A stretch of DNA of 9,901 nucleotides from an uncultured Faecalibacterium sp. GTDB taxonomy: Bacteria; Bacillota; Clostridia; Oscillospirales; Ruminococcaceae. Below the pieces are notes generated by a model. The model was not told the origin of the DNA and made no database searches. It saw only the letters and a program-made list of their open reading frames with translations. The first letter of the stretch is position 1, and every line of letters begins with the position of its first letter. The position numbers and the translations under genes are program-made. Below are positions 1-6,452 of the stretch, piece by piece. Where the stretch lies: positions 1 to 9,901 of the forward strand of contig CAAFSR010000260.1 in NCBI GenBank assembly GCA_900765705.1, given 5' to 3'.

Positions 1-543
1 CGCATGAGCGCCCGCGAGCGGGAGCTGTGCCGCGAGGACATGAACCACGATTTTCTTTCCGGCGTGTACAACCGCCGCTATCTGGAGACCGTGATCGCCG
101 CCGAGCTGGACCGCTGGGCCGCGCAGGGGCGCAAGGCTGCCGTAGCGCTGGTAGCGCTGGATAACGGCGCACAGCTGCGGGACACCTACGGTCAGCCGGT
201 GATGGACCAGCTGATCTGCTTTGTGGCCAACCAGTGGAAAAAGTATTTCGACGTCCCGGGCAGTCAGGTCGTCTGCCGCCTGACCGGCACCACCTTTGTT
301 GTGGGCTGTCTGGACATGGACGGTGGTCAGCTGTCCAAGCAGATGCGGGATATCTACGCTGATATGCCCCACGAGTGCGTTACCACCATGGGCATGCTGC
401 AGCGGGTGCCCTTTACCCTGAGCGTCGCGGTGGCAGGGCTGGACGAGCTGGAGAGCAGCACCGGCTGCTGGCAGCACCTGTACGCCATTTGCGATGAGCG
501 GCTGCGCGGCATCCAGATCTCCGGCGGCAATAAGATCTGCTGA
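1..543 (+). CDS. Degenerate GGDEF-domain protein, C-terminal part (5' end outside window)
   Basis: This is the C-terminal domain of a diguanylate-cyclase-like protein. The frame is open to base 1, so the first ATG (position 4) is probably internal and the gene starts upstream. Counting from that Met, residues 15-25 read HDFLSGVYNRR, which matches the D-x-L-T-G-x-x-N-R-R opening of GGDEF domains. Residues 53-63 correspond to the metal/nucleotide loop and keep DTYG. The signature position reads RLTGTTF (residues 92-98), where an active enzyme has R-x-GG(D/E)EF, and one of the two usual metal-site Asp residues is Ala. From family knowledge, such a domain should not make c-di-GMP; it more likely acts as a sensor, dimerisation or nucleotide-binding module. 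Any sensory domain would lie before the window. The family call is fairly secure, the loss of activity likely, and the cellular role unknown. Confidence 0.75.
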   Translation, partial: RMSARERELCREDMNHDFLSGVYNRRYLETVIAAELDRWAAQGRKAAVALVALDNGAQLRDTYGQPVMDQLICFVANQWKKYFDVPGSQVVCRLTGTTFVVGCLDMDGGQLSKQMRDIYADMPHECVTTMGMLQRVPFTLSVAVAGLDELESSTGCWQHLYAICDERLRGIQISGGNKIC

Positions 544-555
544 GAAACAACGTAT

Positions 556-601
556 AAAATCCCCCTTTGGGCACATACTAGCTGCCAAAGGGGGATTTTT
601 T
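556..601 (+). terminator. Terminator-like hairpin that contains the next gene's Shine-Dalgarno
   Basis: A near-perfect stem (556-570 paired with 585-600) with a 14-base loop ends in six T (596-601), directly after the GGDEF gene stop at 543. It has the form of an intrinsic terminator. The 3' arm contains AAAGGGGG (587-594), which is also the only plausible ribosome site for the gene starting at 604, with 9 bases of spacing. A weak -10-like TATAAA lies at 553-558 without a convincing -35. Confidence 0.7.
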
Positions 602-603
602 GT

Positions 604-1044
604 ATGGAAAACCAGAAAAACGACAACCTGAACCTGCTCGAGGCCGTGGTGCAGAACACCGAGATGGGCAAGAACACCTTGGAGCAGATCTTACCCATGA
701 CCAACGATGTACAGTTCAAGGCCGAGCTGCTGCGCCAGCGCAACGTTTATCACCAGCTCAATCAGGAGGCGCACACTGCCATCGAGGCCTGCGGCGGCAG
801 TGCGCAGGGGCAGAGCACCATGGCAAAGCTGAACACCAAAATGGGCATCAGCCTCAAGACCCTTACGGACAAGTCCACACGCAATCTGGCCGAGATGCTC
901 ACGCAGGGCAGCGGCATGGGCGTGGTGGACTGCGTGAAAAGCTGCAAGGACTATCCCAACGCCGCCCCGGGCGCAAAGCGCCTTGCCCAGCGCCTGCAGG
1001 ATTTTGAAGAGGACAACCGCATCAAGCTGGAACGGTTTTTATAA
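604..1044 (+). CDS. Small all-helical protein, DUF2383-like ferritin-type four-helix bundle
   Basis: The product is a 146-residue soluble protein with no signal peptide or membrane segment, predicted to be almost entirely helical. The heptad-like helices and the stretch TLTDKSTRNLAEMLTQGS (about residues 86-103), followed by GMGVVD, resemble a widespread clostridial family of small ferritin-like bundle proteins (DUF2383/PA2169 type). That family assignment is from memory of the pattern, not a search. There are three cysteines (residues 59, 109 and 113), but I see no complete di-iron EXXH set, so metal binding is not supported. The start is ATG 604, and its ribosome site lies in the 3' arm of the preceding hairpin. 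The gene may be co-transcribed by read-through from the GGDEF gene or use a weak local promoter. Function is unknown; a stress or sporulation role seen in some relatives would be speculation here. Confidence 0.7.
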   Translation: MENQKNDNLNLLEAVVQNTEMGKNTLEQILPMTNDVQFKAELLRQRNVYHQLNQEAHTAIEACGGSAQGQSTMAKLNTKMGISLKTLTDKSTRNLAEMLTQGSGMGVVDCVKSCKDYPNAAPGAKRLAQRLQDFEEDNRIKLERFL

Positions 1045-1075
1045 ATGATATTTGCTGCCGCGCGGCAATGGCAGA

Positions 1076-1238
1076 ACGATTTAAATGCCCTCCGCTGTGC
1101 TCTGGGCATTTTCAGCGGAAAGAATATTTTAAATTTCGGGATTCAGAAACGCCTGCGGGTGTTTCTGAATCCCATTTTCACGAGAGGAGCCGTAAATGAA
1201 AACGGCAGCGCGACTGTTTCCGCAGGAAACAAGCGCTG
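1076..1238 (+). repeat. Structured repeat element, copy 1
   Basis: The copy follows the stop codon of the 604-1044 gene in sense orientation. In order it holds: a 20-base block ACGATTTAAATGCCCTCCGC (1076-1095); two interleaved helices (AAATGCCC 1083-1090 with GGGCATTT 1104-1111, and TCCGCT 1091-1096 with AGCGGA 1114-1119) that would form an H-type pseudoknot; an AT-rich linker; a 16-bp hairpin A with a TGCG loop (1138-1173); ATTTTCAC; and hairpin B (CAGCGC 1206-1211 with GCGCTG 1233-1238, inner stem GTTTCC/GGAAAC). Positions 1114-1182 align without gaps to 2555-2623, with 64 of 69 bases identical. The weak ORFs across it are treated as spurious. Confidence 0.85.
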
Positions 1239-1375
1239 CAAATGTCGTTTACCTCTGCGACTCCTCCTGTAAAAATGCAAAGTCGGGCAGCCCGCAGGCT
1301 GCCCGACTTTGCTCTAATTCAAATAATTTTTCCGCTATTGATGCGCAAAACGAACGCGGAGCGCATTTAAATCGT
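1206..1375 (-). repeat. Structured repeat element, copy 3, inverted and sharing hairpin B with copy 1
   Basis: Read on the minus strand, this copy has the same order as copies 1 and 2. It has the block ACGATTTAAATGCGCTCCGC (1375-1356), an ATGCGC/GCGCAT helix (1361-1366 with 1341-1346), AGCGGAAAAATTATTT (1336-1321), hairpin A (1312-1277), ATTTTTAC, a linker resembling that of copy 2, CATTTGCAGCGC, and hairpin B, which is the hairpin B of copy 1 read from the other side. Hairpin A keeps 16 bp and the TGCG loop, although 11 of 16 base pairs differ from copy 2. It lies downstream of the minus-strand nucleotidyltransferase stop in sense orientation. With copy 1 it makes a roughly 300-bp imperfect palindrome. 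Confidence 0.8.
1271..1312 (-). terminator. Probable terminator of the nucleotidyltransferase gene (hairpin A of copy 3)
   Basis: A perfect 16-bp GC-rich stem (1277-1292 with 1297-1312) with a 4-base loop is followed on the minus strand by ATTTTTAC (1276-1269). It lies 80 bases past the stop codon at 1392. It is the only terminator-like structure for that gene and is also part of the repeat element. Confidence 0.6.
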
Positions 1376-1391
1376 CCCGCCCTGCGGGCAC

Positions 1392-2312
1392 TTACTCCCA
1401 CAGTTTCTCGGGGTACTGACCCTCGGCGGTCTTGCGGGCAATGGCCTCCACCACCAGCGGCTTGTCCTCCCGGTAGGTGACGCCGAACCACTTATCGGTG
1501 CTGCGCAGCACCTGAATTTTTGCCTTGTTCTCCTCGATCAGCTCGGTCACCACCAGCGGCAGGAAGTACTCGCACTTCAGAGGGTTCACCGGCAGATTCT
1601 GGGTCAGCCAGCCCGCAAAGCGCTGCTCGGCCTCGTCCAGAAAGCTCTTGCCAAAGCCCCACAGGTTCATGCTCACGGGGGTGTCGCCGGGCAGGTCGGT
1701 CCAGCTCTCGCCGCCGTCCTCGGTGTAGTGTGCGCCGCCGGCGCAGGGCTCGATGCGGGTGCGCTCGGTCACGCTTTGCAGGGTGCCATCCTCGTTTTTG
1801 ATGCACACACCGCGTGCCACACTGCCGTTCTCGGACAGGGTGTTTTTCAGCAGGTAGCTGACCATGCAGTAGCGGTAGAAATCATCGTCGGCGTGGGTGG
1901 ACAGGTAATCGTACATCACCTGAAATGCCTCCGGGCCGTAGTAGTCGTCTGCATTGATGACGGCAAAGGGGCCGTCGATGAGGGGCTTTGCGGCCAGCAC
2001 AGCGTGGCAGGTGCCCCAAGGCTTTACGCGGCCTTCCGGCACGGCAAAGCCTGCGGGCAGCTCTTCCAGCTGCTGGAAAGCGTACTTCACGTCCATCGCC
2101 TTGGCCACGCGGTCGCCAATGGCTGCCTTGAAGGCGTCCTCGATCTCGTGCTTGATAACAAAGATCACGGTCTCAAAGCCAGCGCGGCGGGCATCGTAAA
2201 GGGAGTAGTCCATAATGACCTGTCCGTTGGGGCCCACCGGGTCGATCTGCTTCATACCGCCGTAACGGCTGCCCATGCCGGCTGCCATGACCACCAGTAC
2301 CGGTTTATTCAT
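1392..2312 (-). CDS. Nucleotidyltransferase-family protein (sugar-phosphate NTP transferase-like)
   Basis: The gene encodes 306 residues with a Rossmann-like NTP-transferase fold. The N-terminus AAGMGSRYGGMKQ (about residues 9-21) is a variant of the G-x-G-(T/S)-R...K nucleotide-binding signature of sugar-1-phosphate nucleotidyltransferases. NADDYYG (about residue 121) supplies the metal-binding Asp region, followed by a Mg-site-like NLWGF (about residue 218). No C-terminal hexapeptide-repeat domain is present, so it is the minimal catalytic type. I chose ATG 2312 because AGGAGG (2321-2326) sits 8 bases upstream and the promoter at 2367-2395 lies just beyond; the longer open frame to 2489 would start upstream of that promoter. 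The substrate is not determinable. Annotated relatives are usually called nucleotidyltransferase or NTP-transferase domain protein, with capsule or nucleotide-sugar supply the likely setting. It is transcribed alone. Confidence 0.85.
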   Translation of the reverse strand: MNKPVLVVMAAGMGSRYGGMKQIDPVGPNGQVIMDYSLYDARRAGFETVIFVIKHEIEDAFKAAIGDRVAKAMDVKYAFQQLEELPAGFAVPEGRVKPWGTCHAVLAAKPLIDGPFAVINADDYYGPEAFQVMYDYLSTHADDDFYRYCMVSYLLKNTLSENGSVARGVCIKNEDGTLQSVTERTRIEPCAGGAHYTEDGGESWTDLPGDTPVSMNLWGFGKSFLDEAEQRFAGWLTQNLPVNPLKCEYFLPLVVTELIEENKAKIQVLRSTDKWFGVTYREDKPLVVEAIARKTAEGQYPEKLWE

Positions 2313-2366
2313 CTGTATTTCCTCCTGTATCTGCCGGGGGTCCCGGCGTTGTATCGTTCTGAGCCT

Positions 2367-2395
2367 ATTATACACTGCTTTGCCGCCTGTGGCAA
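2367..2395 (-). promoter_or_regulatory. Sigma-A-type promoter of the nucleotidyltransferase gene
   Basis: On the minus strand, TTGCCA (2395-2390) is followed by a 17-base spacer and a consensus TATAAT (2372-2367). Transcription should start near 2360, giving a leader of about 48 bases with AGGAGG before the ATG at 2312. Confidence 0.85.
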
Positions 2396-2413
2396 GGCGC
2401 AGAGGGAGGGAGA

Positions 2414-2683
2414 ACGATTTGGAATGCGCTCCGCGTCTTCCGGGTTGCGGCACCCAGCATCCGCATCGTGCCTTGGGCGGCACTCGCATCTTGCTGGCCG
2501 CTGCCCCAACAACTCCTCCCTGTTTCCGCCACTGGCGGCGGTCGTCGTCGTTGCAGCGGAAAAATTATTTTAAATTTCGGGTTTCAGAAACGCCTGCGGG
2601 CGTTTCTGAAACCCATTTTCACGGATGGGGTCGTGGAGGGAAACGGCATTTGCAGCGCCGCTTTCTTTGAAAGCGCAGCGCTG
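2414..2683 (+). repeat. Structured repeat element, copy 2, with an enlarged 5' domain
   Basis: It holds the block ACGATTTGGAATGCGCTCCGC (2414-2434), about 120 GC-rich bases where copies 1 and 3 have 18-19, then AGCGGAAAAATTATTTT (2555-2571), hairpin A (2579-2614; 16 bp, TGCG loop), ATTTTCAC, and hairpin B (CAGCGC 2653-2658 with GCGCTG 2678-2683, inner stem GCTTTC/GAAAGC). Unlike copies 1 and 3, it lies between two divergent promoters and so is not in a 3' UTR. Together with flanking promoter sequence it accounts for most of the gene-free 2313-2884 stretch. Confidence 0.85.
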
Positions 2684-2762
2684 CGGTCAACGGGCTTGCC
2701 CTCTCAGGAACGCCCCCGCCATACCGGATTTCCATAAAGTGCAGCTTTTACTTGCCGGACTA

Positions 2763-2791
2763 TTGCATTTTTCTGGATAATGCTGTATACT
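2763..2791 (+). promoter_or_regulatory. Promoter of the membrane protein gene
   Basis: TTGCAT (2763-2768), a 17-base spacer and TATACT (2786-2791) form a good sigma-A promoter. The expected start is near 2798, giving a leader of about 87 bases before ATG 2885. Confidence 0.75.
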
Positions 2792-2803
2792 CATCCTGTT
2801 CAG

Positions 2804-2821
2804 TGCAAGTATTACTTGCCA
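2804..2821. promoter_or_regulatory. Candidate operator palindrome just downstream of the promoter
   Basis: GCAAGT (2805-2810) and ACTTGC (2814-2819) form an inverted repeat with a 3-base centre, a few bases past the predicted transcription start. The half-site TTACTTGCC occurs again at 2748-2756, upstream of the -35 element. This arrangement suggests a repressor that bridges or occludes the promoter; the regulator is not identified. Confidence 0.4.
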
Positions 2822-2884
2822 AAATATCAACACATTTGAAAAGAAGCACTTGTCAATACCGATGAGAAAGAGAGGACACCCCCT

Positions 2885-3406
2885 ATGAACGAGGCCGTAA
2901 CCAAGCGTTTTCTGCTTTACTTCCGCCTGATGCTGCTGGTCTGGATCCTGATCGCAAACGCCGTCATCCACCTTACCGGCATGGAGTACAGCTGGCTGAT
3001 CTTCCTGAGCAATATCATGATGTTCACGCTGGAGGGCGACGTGAAGGATCGCCTTGTCACCGTGGAGCTGGGCGGCCTTGTGGGTCTGGTGCTCACCGTG
3101 GCAGCGCTGCTGTCCATCAGCGCTCTGACCCCCGTTCTGGGCGATTTCTTCGGCTTTATCCTGCCGCTGGCCGTGGTGCTGTTCATCCTTATCATCCTGC
3201 ACCCCTACGCACCCAAGGTGCTGAACAACGTGGGCTTTGCCTACCTGACCGTGGCCTGCATCGATATCCCTGCCCTGACTGCCCATCTGCCGCAGTTCTT
3301 TATCACCTTCATCGTGGGCTCTGTGCTGTTCAACGGCGTGTGCGTGCTGCTGATGAAGCCCGCCAAGGCGCTGGCGGTGCGCAGCGTGGAGAAGCAGGGC
3401 GCATAA
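2885..3406 (+). CDS. Small integral membrane protein, function unknown
   Basis: A 173-residue, very hydrophobic protein with five or six predicted transmembrane segments (about residues 8-29, 36-51, 61-81, 84-106, 112-131 and 133-156), a short loop with EGDVKDR (about residues 50-56) and a basic C-terminal tail. No enzymatic motif, transporter signature or signal peptide stands out. It could belong to one of the uncharacterised DUF membrane families, but I do not recognise which. AGAGGA (2871-2876) lies 8 bases before ATG 2885. It appears monocistronic: it has its own promoter and possible operator upstream, and the next gene has its own promoter starting 26 bases after the stop. No clear terminator hairpin follows the stop at 3406. 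Confidence 0.8.
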   Translation: MNEAVTKRFLLYFRLMLLVWILIANAVIHLTGMEYSWLIFLSNIMMFTLEGDVKDRLVTVELGGLVGLVLTVAALLSISALTPVLGDFFGFILPLAVVLFILIILHPYAPKVLNNVGFAYLTVACIDIPALTAHLPQFFITFIVGSVLFNGVCVLLMKPAKALAVRSVEKQGA

Positions 3407-3431
3407 AAAAGCACATTTCTGCCGCTATCCC

Positions 3432-3460
3432 TTGATTTTTTTGTTCCGGCGTGCTACAAT
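3432..3460 (+). promoter_or_regulatory. Extended -10 promoter of the T-box/thrS unit
   Basis: TTGATT (3432-3437), a 17-base spacer and TACAAT (3455-3460) with an extended TG at 3452-3453. The predicted start near 3467 coincides with the first base of the leader's first hairpin. Confidence 0.8.
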
Positions 3461-3466
3461 CAGCGT

Positions 3467-3746
3467 AGTTTCATCCTGTCCAAAACATTGATGCGGACAA
3501 ACTGAAGCCCCGCTTTTCATGCCGCAGAGAGGGCTGCCCCGGTTTTCCGGGTGCTGCAAGCAGCCTGCCATGACCCCGGCTTCTACCACCGCAGAGTGCA
3601 GAGGCGAACCTCTGCCGGGCGTGCCCGTTACAGCACTGCGAGGGGCGTGTTTCCCGCTTGGGAGCGCGCAATTCGGGTGGAACCGTGGAACGCAGACATC
3701 GTATCGGCGCTTCATCCCGTGAGCTTTACGGGATGGAGCGCTTTTT
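3467..3746 (+). promoter_or_regulatory. T-box riboswitch (threonine) controlling thrS
   Basis: The leader carries the T-box core GGGTGGAACC (3675-3684), which pairs its NCCN-type bulge with uncharged tRNA acceptor ends in this class. Upstream is a long Stem I-like structure. Its helices are GAAGCC (3504-3509) with GGCTTC (3578-3583), CATG (3518-3521) with CATG (3569-3572), and GGCTGC (3532-3537) with GCAGCC (3560-3565), capped by a CCCGG/CCGGG hairpin. The 3' side of its internal loop shows ACC (3573-3575), a threonine codon and the best specifier candidate; a second ACC at 3585-3587 is an alternative. A short hairpin GCAGAGG/CCTCTGC (3597-3614) follows. Uncharged tRNA-Thr would stabilise the antiterminator and allow thrS transcription. 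The T-box call is strong; the exact Stem I fold and specifier are tentative. Confidence 0.9.
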
Positions 3747-3751
3747 ATTTT
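3707..3751 (+). terminator. T-box leader terminator
   Basis: The stem GCGCT..CATCCCGT (3707-3720) pairs with ACGGGATG..AGCGC (3728-3741) and is followed by TTTTTATTTTT (3742-3752). It is the regulated terminator competing with the antiterminator that includes the T-box core. Confidence 0.9.
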
Positions 3752-3785
3752 TGTTCAAAACCACATTGTCAAAGGAGAATCTGCT

Positions 3786-5570
<1,785 letters not shown>

Positions 5571-5578
5571 ACAATAAC

Positions 5579-5625
5579 AAAAACGAGGGCGCTGCACAGC
5601 ATTTTGTGCAGCGCCCTCGTTTTTG
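5579..5625. terminator. Strong bidirectional terminator between thrS and the toxin gene
   Basis: An 18-bp stem (5581-5598 with 5605-5622) has a 6-base loop. It has a T-run on the plus strand (5620-5624) and, because the stem begins with an A-run (5579-5583), a T-run on the minus strand too. It serves the convergent thrS (+) and toxin (-) genes. Confidence 0.92.
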
Positions 5626-5644
5626 ATCACAGGAGAAAAGAGGC

Positions 5645-5935
5645 TTACTTCCCAAACAGATCACTATGAGTGCCGGTGCGGGTCAGGGTCAGTACCAGAA
5701 CATCGTTCTGCACCCGATAGACCAGCAGCCAGTCCGGCTGGATATGGCATTCTCTGTGCCCGACCCAATCGCCCGTCAGGGCGTGGTCTCGGTTCTTCTC
5801 CGGCAGCGGTTCTCCCATGGCAAGGCAGGCGATCACGTCCTGCAACAGTTCAATTTTCAATCCCCGTTTTCTGGCCAGCTTATAGTCCTTGCGGAACTGG
5901 GTGGTGGGGATGATCGTCAGTTTTGTTTCTCTCAT
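5645..5935 (-). CDS. YafQ-family (RelE superfamily) mRNA interferase toxin
   Basis: A 96-residue type II toxin expected to cut mRNA on the ribosome. It aligns along its length with E. coli YafQ: YSxxYKxAxKR-like helix 1, then DHxLxGxWxGxRxxHxxPDW (residues 50-69) and LTRTGTHSDLFG (residues 84-95). Residues corresponding to the YafQ catalytic set are all present: H51, H64, D68, H90 and F94, so the enzyme looks intact. Its ATG overlaps the antitoxin stop by 4 bases (ATGA, 5932-5935), implying translational coupling, the usual arrangement for keeping toxin below antitoxin. It is followed by the bidirectional terminator. The residue-level match to YafQ was done by eye from memory. Confidence 0.92.
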   Translation of the reverse strand: MRETKLTIIPTTQFRKDYKLARKRGLKIELLQDVIACLAMGEPLPEKNRDHALTGDWVGHRECHIQPDWLLVYRVQNDVLVLTLTRTGTHSDLFGK

Positions 5936-6204
5936 TTTTCCAGATCCGCAAACAGTTCATCCAGATCCCGATATTTCTTTGCCTTCGGGTCTGCCGTAAT
6001 ATGCTCTGCTTCCAACATGGCGGCCATGGTCTCCTTGTTCGGTCGCTCGGTGCGGATCTCGAAGGGAATGCCGCCCTCCCGCAAGGACTGCCGCACAAAG
6101 ATGTTGAATGCGGTGGAAAGATTCATGCCCAGTTCCGAAAACAGGGCATCGGCCTGCGCTTTCAGGTCCGAATCCATCCGAATGCTGACATTGGTAGTTG
6201 CCAT
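5932..6204 (-). CDS. RelB/DinJ-family antitoxin
   Basis: A 90-residue antitoxin of the ribbon-helix-helix type. The N-terminal strand TNVSIRMDSDLKAQADALF (residues 4-22) and the following GMNLSTAFNIFVRQSL helix match the DinJ DNA-binding domain; the C-terminal part (residues 47-90, acidic with EEHI/DLDELFADLEK) is the toxin-wrapping segment. In this family the antitoxin neutralises the toxin and the complex represses the operon. AAAGGAG (6220-6214) lies 9 bases before the ATG. It precedes the toxin and overlaps it by 4 bases. The promoter just upstream contains a GTGCAATGCAC palindrome that is a plausible autoregulatory operator. Confidence 0.92.
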   Translation of the reverse strand: MATTNVSIRMDSDLKAQADALFSELGMNLSTAFNIFVRQSLREGGIPFEIRTERPNKETMAAMLEAEHITADPKAKKYRDLDELFADLEK

Positions 6205-6227
6205 ACAAATCAGCTCCTTTCGCCTTT

Positions 6228-6256
6228 ATTATAGGTGCATTGCACGCAGATTGCAA
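6228..6256 (-). promoter_or_regulatory. Promoter of the toxin-antitoxin operon with internal palindrome
   Basis: On the minus strand, TTGCAA (6256-6251), a 17-base spacer and TATAAT (6233-6228). The spacer holds the perfect 11-base palindrome GTGCAATGCAC (6235-6245), well placed for repression by the antitoxin's ribbon-helix-helix domain. Confidence 0.8.
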
Positions 6257-6291
6257 TACACCGCACATAAAATTTACAAATTTCCCGTACA

Positions 6292-6332
6292 GCAAAAGCC
6301 CCGCTCCCTTGTGCGCAGGAGCGGGGCTTTGC
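6292..6332 (-). terminator. GC-rich hairpin just after a strong upstream promoter (attenuator or small-RNA terminator)
   Basis: GCCCCGCTCC (6298-6307) pairs with GGAGCGGGGC (6318-6327), extended by AAA/TTT and GC pairs on each side. On the minus strand it is followed by only four T (6297-6294), so termination would be partial. It lies about 7-10 bases past the predicted start of the promoter at 6346-6374. Confidence 0.55.
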
Positions 6333-6345
6333 TTTCGATGGCACG

Positions 6346-6374
6346 AGTATAGTCTCTTTGTGCAAACCTGTCAA
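6346..6374 (-). promoter_or_regulatory. Second, near-consensus promoter upstream of the toxin-antitoxin operon
   Basis: On the minus strand, a perfect TTGACA (6374-6369), a 17-base spacer and TATACT (6351-6346). The next gene in this direction is the antitoxin, about 135 bases downstream, past the hairpin at 6292-6332 and the proximal promoter. Confidence 0.75.
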
Positions 6375-6452
6375 GTATTCATCTCAAGGTTTTACGTTTT
6401 TCACAACACGGCGAAACTCTACCGTGCAAAAGTTTGGCAAATGTTTTGCCTG

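Noticed and set aside
1045..1272. 75-residue plus-strand ORF directly after the four-helix gene
   Set aside because: It is a reading of repeat copy 1; copy 2 gives a similar peptide in one frame, but base changes preserve pairing rather than protein, and there is no separate ribosome site.
1196..1480. 94-residue ORF preceded by AGGAG
   Set aside because: It runs across hairpin B, the copy 3 hairpin and the 3' end of the nucleotidyltransferase gene on the other strand. The start ATG is absent in copy 2, and no family is recognisable.
1728..2573. 281-residue plus-strand ORF
   Set aside because: It is antisense to the well-supported nucleotidyltransferase gene, whose promoter and ribosome site lie inside it; the composition (His/Val/Ala-rich) is typical of a mirror frame.
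2687..3286. 199-residue minus-strand ORF over the membrane protein gene
   Set aside because: It is a mirror frame rich in Gln, His and Asp, while the plus strand gives a coherent multi-pass membrane protein with its own promoter and ribosome site.
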